Positions 28,103-37,100 of a stretch of DNA of 64,000 nt are shown in pieces. Positions within the stretch are counted from its first letter, which is position 1; every line of letters begins with the position of its first letter. Origin of the DNA: Gp6-AA40 sp963772955 (GTDB lineage Bacteria > Acidobacteriota > Vicinamibacteria > Vicinamibacterales > UBA2999); NCBI GenBank assembly GCA_963772955.1, contig CAVYZF010000009.1, positions 1,364,001 through 1,428,000 on the forward strand, read 5' to 3'. The position numbers and the translations under genes are program-made. The notes beneath the pieces were generated by a model. It was given only the letters and a program-made list of their open reading frames with translations, was not told the origin of the DNA and searched no databases.

Positions 28103-28115
28103 CCAAAGATCGGCG

Positions 28116-28192
28116 GGGGTCGGGAGTCATTTGATCAGGACACTCGCAGGCGGCGCCTTGCAGACTGTCCCCATCAAATGACTCCCGACCCC
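28116..28192. repeat. Palindromic element 2 (GGGGTCGGGAGTCATTTG arms)
   Basis: Perfect 20-base outer arms at 28116-28135 and 28173-28192; inner GGACA/TGTCC and a GC-rich hairpin between them. The outer arm plus eight more bases is identical to the right arm of element 1 at 13479-13496 (with its preceding bases), in opposite orientation. Confidence 0.9.
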
Positions 28193-28201
28193 ATTACAGA
28201 A

Positions 28202-29392
28202 TCAGTGCTTCGCTGCTGCCGCAGCCGCCATGGCCGCCTGGCCTCGTGCGTGGCTGGTCGAGAAGATCACATGCAGCGACATCAGCGCCTGCAGCGGATG
28301 GGCGCCCGCCTCGGCGAGTGGTCCGACGTGTTCGCTGACCTTGCCGCCCTGTCCGACGTTGATCAGTTCCCTGGCGGCCTCGCGTTGCTTGCCCTTCAAG
28401 CCGTACTCGTCAGCGACCGCCTCGAAGTCGTTGATGATGCGGTGACGCAGATCCGCGCTGTGGCGCGACTCGAACATGAGCTTGTTCAGGCCGTAGGCTT
28501 CTGACGGCGGGTGCTTGTAGAACAGGAAGCCCTGGTTCTCGAACTTGAAGCCGCCGAATTCTTCCGCCACCTGCATGCGTTCCTTCGTGCGCGGGCGCGT
28601 CGGGAGGAACCTCATCATGCAGAGCCCGTGGTGCCACGTCGGGATGTAGTCGATGAGCTCACCCTCCATGGCGCCGATCGCGCCGAACATCACCGCCCAG
28701 TTGAGCATCTCGGTGTTGCCGACCTCGTCGAGCTGCGTGCCCGTCATGTTGAGCAGCGCATCGGTGTTGCCCATCTCGAACTGCGAGACGAGCCAGCGAT
28801 CGAAGTCGAACTCGGGCGTGAGGTACTTCGTCGTGCCGGGGAAGTGCGACATACCTCCGCTCGCGATGATCGCGACGCGTTCCTTCCGTCCCTTCACGAT
28901 CTCGGCGATCGCTCTGCCGAGCGCTGCGCATCGCCTGGGGGTTGGCAGCGGCGGAACGTAGGTGTTGCTGAAGAAGGGAACCACCGGGATCGGCCGCTTG
29001 CCGATCACGTACTCGAATGGGATCGAGAATGCGTGACCGAGCTCGGCATCCTCCGAGTAGGCCATGTCGAAGCCGTAGTCAGTGACGAGCTTGTTGAGAA
29101 TGTCCTCGGCCAGCTCGCGATGGATTGGGAGGTTATGCTCGCGCCCGGCGAACTTGGCGACCGCGCGATCCCCGGCGACGATCGCGAACGACGGGACGCA
29201 GCTCACAGAGAACGTCTCGACGTGGTCGGCGCCGAAGAACAGGATGGCATCCGGCTTGGTCTCGTCGAGGACCTTGCCGAGCTCGTTCATCGCCGCGCCG
29301 GCCTGTGCGAGCTGATTCGGATCCTCATCCGGTGGCCGCGTAAACATGTACGGCGTGTGGCACGTGCCGACGGCAGCAACGATCTCACCCAT
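28202..29392 (-). CDS. Fused LigB-LigA extradiol dioxygenase (protocatechuate 4,5- or gallate dioxygenase)
   Basis: 396 residues. Class III extradiol ring-cleaving dioxygenase. N-terminal LigB-type catalytic domain: VGTCHTPYMF (Fe ligand His12), FFGADHVETF (second His), ASGGMSHFPG (catalytic His) and GNTEMLNWAVM (Fe ligand Glu). The last about 110 residues form a LigA-type helical domain (YGLNKLMFESRHSADLRHRI, INVGQGGKVSEHVGPL). In protocatechuate dioxygenase LigA and LigB are separate; fusion in the order B-A is known from gallate dioxygenases such as DesB/GalA. Presence of ligC and ligI nearby favours use of protocatechuate too. The start is MGEIVAAVG at 29392; a longer frame only adds repeat-encoded residues. 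Confidence 0.92.
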   Translation of the reverse strand: MGEIVAAVGTCHTPYMFTRPPDEDPNQLAQAGAAMNELGKVLDETKPDAILFFGADHVETFSVSCVPSFAIVAGDRAVAKFAGREHNLPIHRELAEDILNKLVTDYGFDMAYSEDAELGHAFSIPFEYVIGKRPIPVVPFFSNTYVPPLPTPRRCAALGRAIAEIVKGRKERVAIIASGGMSHFPGTTKYLTPEFDFDRWLVSQFEMGNTDALLNMTGTQLDEVGNTEMLNWAVMFGAIGAMEGELIDYIPTWHHGLCMMRFLPTRPRTKERMQVAEEFGGFKFENQGFLFYKHPPSEAYGLNKLMFESRHSADLRHRIINDFEAVADEYGLKGKQREAARELINVGQGGKVSEHVGPLAEAGAHPLQALMSLHVIFSTSHARGQAAMAAAAAAKH

Positions 29393-29401
29393 CTGAAACT
29401 C

Positions 29402-29462
29402 CTCTGAAGTCCTCGGTCTTCGGTCCTCGGTCATGACTGGAGACCGTGGACTGAGGACGGGG
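29402..29462. repeat. Inverted GTCCTCGGTC / GGACTGAGGAC repeats
   Basis: GTCCTCGGTCTTCGGTCCTC on the left and ACCGTGGACTGAGGAC on the right, inverted and imperfect, between ligC and the dioxygenase gene. Confidence 0.65.
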
Positions 29463-29471
29463 ACCTAAATT

Positions 29472-30404
29472 CTACCCATTCATCGCCCGGTCGATCCCGT
29501 CCAGCAGCGCCATGGTCTTCACGCAGCTCGCCGCGCTCGACTCTGGCTCCCGGCCCTCGCGAATCGCGCCGACGAACTCGATGTCCTGCCGGTCGAAGGC
29601 GGCGATGCCATCGAGTTGCACATCTTTACCCTCGCTGTCGGTCATCGAGTCGCGGTAGACCTTGTAGGTATCCTCTTCGCCGATGTAGCGGTAGAACCCG
29701 CCGAACGGCCCCTTGTTGTTGAACGACATCGCCATGCTGAAGATGGGTCCCTTCTTCGACTTCATCGCCACGGTCAGGTCCATCGGAATCTGCAGCGCGG
29801 CGTGGTCCGGCCCCTTCTGACCCCACACCTGCCAGTTGGGTTCGTCGAGAACCCAGTGCGCCAGATCGACCGAGTGGCAACCATGATGCCAGAGCAGGTT
29901 GTCCACCCACGAGCGCGGCTGCCCGTGCATGTTGAGATTCGTGCGGCGGAAGAAATAGGTCTCGACCACCATGTGGTGCAGGTGGAACGTGCCTTCCTTG
30001 ATGCGCTTGCGAATCTCGCGATGCGGGCTCGAGAAGCGTCGCGTGTGCGTGACCATGCACACCTTTCCGGCCGATTTCGACGCGTCCAGCATCCGCTGCG
30101 AATCTGTCAGCGACAGTGCCATCGGGATCTCGACCTGGACGTGCTTGCCCATCGAGAGTGCCAGAGTGGTCTGGTCGGCATGCTGATCCGAGGGTGTGGT
30201 CAGGATGACGGCGTCAACGCCGGGACGATCGATGCCGGCCTTCAGGTCGGTCGAGGCGAACGGAATATTCCACTTCGTCGCGAATTCCTTCACGCCGTCT
30301 TCAGTGCGGCCGACAACCGACACGACCTGCACATCGTTGATCTTCGCCAGGGCTTTGACGTGGATCTCGCCCATCGCCCCAGTGCCCGCCAGACAGATCT
30401 TCAT
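29472..30404 (-). CDS. ligC: 4-carboxy-2-hydroxymuconate-6-semialdehyde dehydrogenase (LigC, Gfo/Idh/MocA fold)
   Basis: 310 residues. It oxidises the hemiacetal form of the ring-cleavage product to 2-pyrone-4,6-dicarboxylate with NAD(P)+. Rossmann motif MKICLAGTGAMGEIHVKAL, VDAVILTTPSDQHADQTTLA, EIPMALSLTDSQRM, VCMVTHTRRFSSPHREI, and LWHHGCHSVDLAHWVL (the LWHHxxHxVDL signature of LigC). The last segment (DRQDIEFVGAIREGREPESS) also matches. Gene order dioxygenase-ligC-ligI on one strand supports the assignment. Confidence 0.94.
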   Translation of the reverse strand: MKICLAGTGAMGEIHVKALAKINDVQVVSVVGRTEDGVKEFATKWNIPFASTDLKAGIDRPGVDAVILTTPSDQHADQTTLALSMGKHVQVEIPMALSLTDSQRMLDASKSAGKVCMVTHTRRFSSPHREIRKRIKEGTFHLHHMVVETYFFRRTNLNMHGQPRSWVDNLLWHHGCHSVDLAHWVLDEPNWQVWGQKGPDHAALQIPMDLTVAMKSKKGPIFSMAMSFNNKGPFGGFYRYIGEEDTYKVYRDSMTDSEGKDVQLDGIAAFDRQDIEFVGAIREGREPESSAASCVKTMALLDGIDRAMNG

Positions 30405-30419
30405 CGCACCTCCTCCGCT

Positions 30420-30580
30420 TCAATCCCAACAATCGCTCAATTCTTGATTGAACGATCTTGGATTGTTGATTCGTTGTTGATTGATGATTCGTTGGGGCCC
30501 TGGCCCGTAAATCACCAATCCTCAATCAACGATCACCAACGAATCCCTAATCAAAGATCATCAAATCAACAATTAAAGAT
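30420..30580. repeat. AT-rich inverted repeat cluster (GATTGTTGATT / AATCAACAAT)
   Basis: Left half GATTGTTGATTCGTTGTTG and relatives; centre GGGGCCCTGGCCCG; right half CAATCAACGATCACCAACG and AATCAACAATT. Inverted and able to fold as one long AU-rich hairpin between ligI and ligC. Confidence 0.8.
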
Positions 30581-30586
30581 TATCCC

Positions 30587-31492
30587 TCAGCCCCAGTACA
30601 GGCGCAGGGGGTTGTCGACCAGCAATGTGCGCTGCAATTCCGGCGTTGTCGCGATGTGCGGCACGTAGTCGACGAGCAGGCCATCGTCGGGCATGTGGTT
30701 CTTGAGATTGGGATGCGGCCAGTCCGTGCCCCAGAGCACGCGATCGGGAAACGCCTCGACGAGCCGACGCGCGAATGGGACGACGTCGCGATAGGCGTTC
30801 TTCTCGCCGTTGATCGCGGGCGGCCCGGTCACGGTGAGCCGCTCGGGGCAACTGACTTTCGACCAGATGTTCGAATGCTCGCGCATCATCCGCACGAACA
30901 GCTCGAACTCGGGACCGTCGACTGGCTTGGTCACGTCGGGCCGTCCCAAGTGATCGACGACCACCGTGGTCGGAAGAGTGGTGAAGAAATCCCAGAGCTC
31001 CGGCAGATCGGCGGCCTCGAAGTAGATGACGACGTGCCAGCCGAGCGGAGCGATGCGGTGGGCAATCTCCGTGAGGACCTCGCGCGGCGTGAAATCGACC
31101 AGGCGCTTGACGAAGTTGAAGCGCGTGCCGCGAACTCCTGCGTCGTGCATGGCTTTCAGCTCGGCGTCCGTGACGTCCCTGTTCACCGTCGCGACCCCAC
31201 GCGCACGGTTGTTCGACGCACGCAACGCGTCGACGAGCGCGCGATTGTCAGTGCCGTGACAGGTCGCCTGAACGATCACGTTCTTGTCGAAGCCGAGCCG
31301 GTCACGCAGGGCGAAGAGCTGCTCTTTCGACGCGTCGCACGGCGTGTACTTGCGCTCGGGCGCGTACGGAAACGTGTCGCCGGGCCCGAACACATGGCAG
31401 TGCGCGTCGACGGCTCCGGCCGGAACCTTGAACGTTGGAATGGACGGATTGGGATGGAACGGCAACCAGCCGGGAGTCACGTCGAACTTCAT
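30587..31492 (-). CDS. ligI: 2-pyrone-4,6-dicarboxylate lactonase (LigI)
   Basis: 301 residues. It opens 2-pyrone-4,6-dicarboxylate to 4-oxalomesaconate, the substrate of ligJ. Amidohydrolase-fold motifs: GAVDAHCHVFGPGDTFPY (metal-binding HxH), NVIVQATCHGTDNRALVDAL, GVRGTRFNFVKRLVD, GWHVVIYFEAADLPEL, VVVDHLGRPDV and VLWGTDWPHPN (catalytic Asp). The order and wording match LigI of Sphingobium from memory. It lies upstream of ligC, separated by an AT-rich repeat cluster. Confidence 0.95.
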   Translation of the reverse strand: MKFDVTPGWLPFHPNPSIPTFKVPAGAVDAHCHVFGPGDTFPYAPERKYTPCDASKEQLFALRDRLGFDKNVIVQATCHGTDNRALVDALRASNNRARGVATVNRDVTDAELKAMHDAGVRGTRFNFVKRLVDFTPREVLTEIAHRIAPLGWHVVIYFEAADLPELWDFFTTLPTTVVVDHLGRPDVTKPVDGPEFELFVRMMREHSNIWSKVSCPERLTVTGPPAINGEKNAYRDVVPFARRLVEAFPDRVLWGTDWPHPNLKNHMPDDGLLVDYVPHIATTPELQRTLLVDNPLRLYWG

Positions 31493-31496
31493 GTCA

Positions 31497-31562
31497 GGTC
31501 AAAAGGCAAAAAGGCAAAGGGCAAAAGTCAGGGCAAAAGTAGCAGGTTTCAGGTTCAGGTGT
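31497..31562. repeat. Purine-rich direct repeats (GGCAAAAAGGCAAAGG, CAGGTTTCAGGTTCAGG)
   Basis: Low-complexity spacer between ligI and the aldo-keto reductase gene, like the spacer at 2287-2375. Confidence 0.55.
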
Positions 31563-32557
31563 CAGGTCCGAATTTCTTCCGTGTCGATCTCCTGTTGCAC
31601 CGTCGGGTTGTAGCGCGCGCCTGAGACAGTTGACGGGTTGATCAGCTCGTTCAGTCTTGTCAGTGCGGCGGGCGAGAGTCGCACGTGCTCTGCGCGTGCG
31701 TTCTCCTCGAGATGATCGAGTCGGGTTGTGCCGGGGATGGGGATGATGTGTTCGCCCTGTGCAAGGACCCACGCGAGGGCCGCTTGCGCCATCGTGCATC
31801 CCTGCTCGCGAGCCACGGCCGACACGCCGTCGCGCAGCGGCAGGTTCTTCGCAAAGTGCTCTTTCTGAAAGCGAGGCATCCCAAGGCGAATGTCCTTGGG
31901 GGGAAAGGTCGCCGGGTCGATGGGCTCGTCGCCGAGGAACCCGCGAGCGATTGGGCTGAACGCGACGAACGCGATGCCGAGCTCGCGACACGTGTCGAGC
32001 GCGGCCACTTCGGCGTTGCGCGTCCAGAGCGAGTACTCCGTCTGGAGCGCTGTGATCGGATGCACCGCGTGAGCCCTGCGCAGCGTCGTTGCAGACACCT
32101 CTGAAAGACCGATTGTCTTGACCTTGCCGTCCTTCACCAGGTCCGCGAGGGCACCCACGCTTTCCTCGACCGGCAGGCGCTTGTCCCAGCGGTGAAGGTA
32201 GTAAAGATCAATCACGTCGGTCTTGAGGCGTTGAAGGCTCTCCTCGCAGTTCTTCTTGATCATTTCCGGGCGGCCGTCGATCTCCCGCTGACCCTGCGCG
32301 TTGCGGAACATGCCGCCCTTCGTGACGAGGATGAACTCGCGACGCCGGCTGCTGAGCACTTTGCCGACGAGCGTCTCGTTCGCGCCGAAGCCGTATAACG
32401 CCGCTGAGTCGATATGCGTGTAACCGAGGTCGAGCGCCTTCAGCAGGACTGCTGCGGCCGTGTTCTCATCGGGGGGCGTGCCGTAAGCGTGCGACAGGCA
32501 CATGCCGCCGAAGCCGATGGCCGAGGAATCAAAAGGGCCAAGCTTTCGAGTGTGCAT
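31562..32557 (-). CDS. Aldo/keto reductase
   Basis: 331 residues, (alpha/beta)8 NADPH-dependent reductase. Start MHTRKLGPFDSSAIGFGGMC at 32557. Catalytic tetrad: Asp and Tyr in HIDSAALYG, Lys in FILVTKGG, His in YYLHRWD. Cofactor motif IPIPGTTRLDHLEEN near the C-terminus. The AKR12/13-like sequence is common in aromatic or sugar catabolism; a role in reducing an aromatic aldehyde to an alcohol or the reverse is possible given its neighbours. It follows the SnoaL-like gene by five bases. Confidence 0.9.
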   Translation of the reverse strand: MHTRKLGPFDSSAIGFGGMCLSHAYGTPPDENTAAAVLLKALDLGYTHIDSAALYGFGANETLVGKVLSSRRREFILVTKGGMFRNAQGQREIDGRPEMIKKNCEESLQRLKTDVIDLYYLHRWDKRLPVEESVGALADLVKDGKVKTIGLSEVSATTLRRAHAVHPITALQTEYSLWTRNAEVAALDTCRELGIAFVAFSPIARGFLGDEPIDPATFPPKDIRLGMPRFQKEHFAKNLPLRDGVSAVAREQGCTMAQAALAWVLAQGEHIIPIPGTTRLDHLEENARAEHVRLSPAALTRLNELINPSTVSGARYNPTVQQEIDTEEIRT

Positions 32558-32561
32558 GTTT

Positions 32562-33185
32562 CTAGAGCGGTATTCCTGCTGTCGGAGATCCATTGAGCCA
32601 GGCGGCGCCTTCGGAGTACAGCGCCTCGACTGCGGCACCGCGGAGGCCGGGAAGGTTGTCTTTTATCGTGAAGCCGTTCTTCGACTGCAAATACGCGAGG
32701 TGCCGGTACCCCTCGGGAAACGTCGCGAGGTGTGCCGCATCGAGTGTCAACTTCGCGGCCGGATCTACTGGATCCATTCGATCCTTTTCGTAGATTGGCT
32801 GGCGCCGCACGATGCCCCAGCGTCCGTCGCGTTTCTCGAAGAAGTCGTAAAAGCGGCCCGTGCAGACGACGTCAACGATCACGCCTTCCACCGTCGCACG
32901 TTGATTGATCGTCATCTTCGTCTGCGAGATCGCTCGATAGCCCGCGACCTCGCAGGTGAACCCTCCGAGGAAGTGCAGAATGCTGACGCCTCGCTCGAAC
33001 CCTTCACGGCTCACTTCAATGAACTTGCGGGCTGGGCCCTGAAACCACGTCGCCGTCATCCACCCATCGTCATGCCAGACCGTCGCGAAGCGATCCCAGT
33101 CGCCGGCGTCGCGCCAGAGCACCCAGTTCTCGACGATCTCGCGGATGGCGGCTTTCTCGTCGCTGATGAGCGGCTGCCGAATCAT
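32562..33185 (-). CDS. SnoaL/NTF2-like protein
   Basis: 207 residues. Cone-shaped SnoaL/NTF2 fold suggested by IREIVENWVLWRDAGDWDRF, TVWHDDGWMTATWFQGP, then the pattern HFLGGFTCEVAGYRAIS and VDVVCTGRFYDFFEKRDGRWGI. Some of these proteins are the small subunits of ring-hydroxylating oxygenases, others isomerases or dehydratases. Its start overlaps the FAH gene stop by ATGA. A much longer frame exists upstream but is a shadow of the FAH gene. Confidence 0.8.
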   Translation of the reverse strand: MIRQPLISDEKAAIREIVENWVLWRDAGDWDRFATVWHDDGWMTATWFQGPARKFIEVSREGFERGVSILHFLGGFTCEVAGYRAISQTKMTINQRATVEGVIVDVVCTGRFYDFFEKRDGRWGIVRRQPIYEKDRMDPVDPAAKLTLDAAHLATFPEGYRHLAYLQSKNGFTIKDNLPGLRGAAVEALYSEGAAWLNGSPTAGIPL

Positions 33186-34084
33186 GTGACATCTCTTATT
33201 CGATTGCGCAGCGTCCCGATGCCTTCGACTTCCGTTTCGAGCACATCGCCGTCGGCGAGAAACTCCTGGGGCGAGCGTCCCATGCCCACGCCTTCCGGCG
33301 TCCCGGTGGCGATGACGTCTCCGGCTTCGAGCGTGAGCCCTTTCGAGAGCCACTCGATGATCACGTCGACCGCAAAGATCATCTTCGCGGTGCTCGCATC
33401 CTGCTTCGTCACGCCATTGACGCGCAGCTGAAGTTGCTTGGTCTGTGGATCGCCGAACTCGTCGGCCGTGACGACGAGCGGTCCCATCGGGCAGAAGCTG
33501 TCGAGGCTCTTTCCCTTGAACCACTGCATGTGCTGCTGTTGCAAATCGCGCGCGCTGACGTCGTTGATGACCGTGTAGCCGAAGACGTGACTCAGCGCAT
33601 CGCTTTTCGCGATGTCGCGCCCGGTCTTGCCGATGATGGCGCCGAGTTCCACTTCCCAGTCGACCTGCTGCGTCACGCTGCGGTCGACGAGGATGTCGTC
33701 GAAGGGGCCGGTCACGGTGGTTGGCGCCTTCGTGAAGATCACCGGGATGGTCGGGATCTTCACTTCCTGTCCCCGCGCGCGCGCGGCTTCCTCCGCGTGC
33801 GCGACATAGTTGCGGCCCAGGCAGAACACGTTCTTCGTCGGCCGTGGAATTGGCGCGTGCCAGCGAATCTCCGCGATCGGGTGTCCGATTCCCGCGGGTG
33901 CGCGATCGACCAGGTCGCGAATCCGGCGCCATGCCTCGGGTCCCTGTTGAACAAGATCGAGCAGGGTCGTTGGTGGACGCCAGTCCGTAGCGGGAAGCAT
34001 GGCGGGGTCGATCATGCGATCTGCGCGGACGACACCAAGACGAGGAACGACGTCGGACGCAAGCGAGAAAGTGGCGTATTTCAT
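33182..34084 (-). CDS. Fumarylacetoacetate hydrolase-family protein
   Basis: 300 residues. FAH-fold hydrolase or decarboxylase/isomerase acting on a ring-cleavage product. Motifs: NVFCLGRNYVAHAEE, VDWEVELGAIIGKTGRDI (metal ligands Glu, Glu and later Asp in YTVINDVSARDLQ), MGPLVVTADE, and ATGTPEGVGMGRSPQEFL. The substrate is not evident: protocatechuate 4,5-cleavage does not require this enzyme, so it may serve a homogentisate, gentisate or catechol route. First gene of a coupled unit with SnoaL-like and AKR genes. Confidence 0.88.
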   Translation of the reverse strand: MKYATFSLASDVVPRLGVVRADRMIDPAMLPATDWRPPTTLLDLVQQGPEAWRRIRDLVDRAPAGIGHPIAEIRWHAPIPRPTKNVFCLGRNYVAHAEEAARARGQEVKIPTIPVIFTKAPTTVTGPFDDILVDRSVTQQVDWEVELGAIIGKTGRDIAKSDALSHVFGYTVINDVSARDLQQQHMQWFKGKSLDSFCPMGPLVVTADEFGDPQTKQLQLRVNGVTKQDASTAKMIFAVDVIIEWLSKGLTLEAGDVIATGTPEGVGMGRSPQEFLADGDVLETEVEGIGTLRNRIRDVT

Positions 34085-34117
34085 GAAGTTTGGAGTGGAA
34101 AGTGGAATGTCAGAGTG

Positions 34118-34145
34118 TTGACATTGACGCTACGGCGAGTATACT
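34118..34145 (+). promoter_or_regulatory. Sigma-70-type promoter for the second receptor gene
   Basis: TTGACA at 34118-34123, 16-base spacer, TATACT at 34140-34145. The receptor start is 40 bases after the -10. The -10 with surrounding GAGTATACTC recurs upstream of cassette 2 (40235). Confidence 0.7.
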
Positions 34146-34184
34146 CCGGCCACTTCTGAAGCCGTGGAAGGAGGAGGAATCTGG

Positions 34185-37100
34185 ATGAGGCAGGCACTTC
34201 GTCACGTGGTCGGAGGAGCGTGTGTCGTGCTCTTGACCGCAGCGATCGCATGGGCGCAGGCCGGAGCGACCGCGCAGATCAATGGAACTGTACGAGATAC
34301 AAGCGGAGCCGTCCTTCCGGGCGTCGACGTGACCGTGACGCAGACCGATACCAACTTCACGCGCTCCGCGGTGAGCGACGCAGAAGGGAACTACCTCTTT
34401 TCCAACCTGCCGACAGGTCCTTATCGACTGCAGGCAAGCCTCTCCGGATTCCGTTCGTTCCAGCGCACCGGCATCGTGCTGCAGGTGAACGCCAATCCAA
34501 CCATCGTGATCGACATGGCGGTCGGCGAAATCGCAGAGACGGTGTCAGTCGAAGCGGCGACACCGCTGGTCGAGACACGCAGCCCTGCTGTCGGTCAGGT
34601 CATCGAGAACGATCGAATCGAGGAACTGCCGCTGAATGGTCGCAATGCCACGGACCTGATCGTGTTAGCGGGGGCGGCGGTGCCGCAGCCCGCGCTGAAC
34701 GCCACGAGCCGCAGTATGCCGGGCGGGCAGGCGTTTGCCGTTGCCGGTGGGCAGGCCTTTGGCGTGGCGTATCTCCTCGACGGCGCGACGCACAACAATC
34801 CGTACGACAACCTGAATCTACCGCTGCCGTTCCCGGATGCGCTTCAGGAATTCCGGCTCGAGACAAGCACCACGAACGCGAACAACGGGATGCACTCGGG
34901 CGCGTCGGTCAACGTCGTGACCAAGGCGGGCACCAACCTGCTGCACGGCGATCTGTTCGAGTTCGTGCGCAACCATCGGTTCAATGCCACCAATCCCTTC
35001 AACGCGATCGATCCGGCCACGGGTAAGCGGCAGGGCGATGGTCTCAGCCGCAACCAGTACGGCGGGACGTTGAGCGGTCCGGTCGCCACCGACCGGGTGT
35101 TCTTCTTCGGCGCGTACCAGGGCACCCGACTGCGCGAGACGCCCGCGGACTTGTTTGCCTTCGTGCCAACGGCCGCAATGCTCGCCGGTGACTTCACGCA
35201 GTATGCCTCTGCCCAGTGCAACACGACCGGTGCCGTGAACCTGCGAGCACCCTTCGTCAACAATCGGCTCAACCCGGCGTTGCTCAGCCCCGCAGCGCTG
35301 AAGCTGACCTCGCATCTACCGACGACGACCGATCCGTGCGGACGGGTGACCTACAGCCGCAGCCGGCCGCAGGACGAAGCCCAGTACATCGGGAAGGTGG
35401 ACATGCAGCTCAGCCCGAACCACTCGCTGTTCGGCCGCTACATGCTGACCACGGTGAAATGGACGCCGCCGCTCCAGTTGCAGCCAGAGAACACGCTCGT
35501 ATCGAGCCAGGGCGGCCGCGACAACAAGGCGCACTCATTCACCGTCGGCGACACGATGGTGCTGAGCAATGCGACGGTCAACGCCCTTCGCCTTGCGGTG
35601 AACTACACCGACGTCCATCGCACCCATGAACCGCTCGGATTCGACGCGCCCGATCTCGGCGTCAAGACCTACACCTACATCGAGGACTACCTGCTCGTCA
35701 GCGTGACCAACGGTGGTTTTCAACTCGGGGGCGGGACCGAGAGCGAAGCGCGCTTCAAGACGCCGTCGTTCAATATCAGCGACGACGTGACGACGATCCG
35801 GGGCAATCACCAGTACGGCTTTGGTGGCAACGTCGCGTACTGGACGTCGCTCTCGCAGGCCAACGTTCGCTCGCCTGGGCAGTTCACCTTCGACGGGTCG
35901 ATCACCGGCCTTCCCCTTGCTGACTTTCTCAGCGGGCGACTGCAGTCGCTCATCCAGGCGACGCCGAACTCGCTCGACATGAAGCAGCTGTATCTGGGGT
36001 TCTATGCCCAGGACACCTGGAAGCTCTCGCCGAAGACGACGCTGAACTACGGCCTGCGGTGGGAGCCGGGACTCGCCCAGCAGATCCGCAACGGCGCCAT
36101 CTACAACTTCAGCGTCGATCGCTTCAACAACAACATCAAGACGACCCAGTACACCAATGCACCGCCTGGATTCCTCTATCCCGGTGATGATGGCTTCGAG
36201 AACGGCAACGCGGGCATGAAGAACAACCTCCTGCAGTTCTCTCCGCGCGTCGGTTTCGCATGGGATCCAGCCGGTGACGGCCGCATGTCCATTCGCACCG
36301 GCTATTCACTTGCGTATGACTTCGTCAACGCGCAATTCCACTTGAATACCTCGGTCGCACCGCCGTTCAATGCCGAGGCTCGGGTGACGAACCCGGTTGG
36401 TGGCTTCGACGATCCGTGGCGCGGCACGGGCAACGAGAACTTCTTCCCGTTCACGACCGGACCGAACTCCGTGTTCCCGCTGACCGGGCCGTACATCTCG
36501 ATCCCGCCCGACATCAAGCCGCCGCGGCAACAGTCGTGGAACCTGAGCGTGCAGCGGCAAATCGGCAACGACCTCGCCGTGTCCGCGACATACCTCGGCA
36601 CCTACTCCGATCGACTGTGGAATGTGCGTTCGCTCAACCCCGGCGTCTACATTCCAGGATCGTGCACGTTGCAGACCGCCACTGGGCCGCAGTTCTTCCC
36701 GGTGTGCTCGGTCAACACGAACCTCGATCAGCGCCGTGCGCTGACGATGTCCGACTATGCGGATGGCAAGTATCTGGGTTCGACCGACGAGCACACGGCT
36801 CTGGGCACCCAGAAGTACAACGGCTTGCTGATCAGCGTGCAGCGTCGTCTCGTGAGCGGCTTTTCGGTTGCCGCCAACTACACGATCTCGAAGTGCACCG
36901 GTCATCCCACGCAGGGCGGCACGACGCCGAACGTCAATTCCGGCTATGTCGATCCCACGAACATCGACTACGACTACGGTGCGTGTGACTCCGATCGCCG
37001 CCATCTCTTCAACCTGACCGCGAGTGCCGAGACGCCGCGCTTCAGCAATGGCGTTGCGCGCGCCATTGCATCTGACTGGCGCCTCTCAGGTGTTTTCCGA

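Noticed and set aside
28202..29392. LigBA fusion as a sequencing artefact joining two genes
   Set aside because: The join is in frame, the length matches known B-A fusions such as DesB, and both domains are complete.
33186..33932. N-terminal extension of the SnoaL-like gene to about 456 residues
   Set aside because: The added part is an out-of-frame reading of the FAH gene, Arg-rich and without motifs; the ATGA overlap at 33182-33185 marks the real start.
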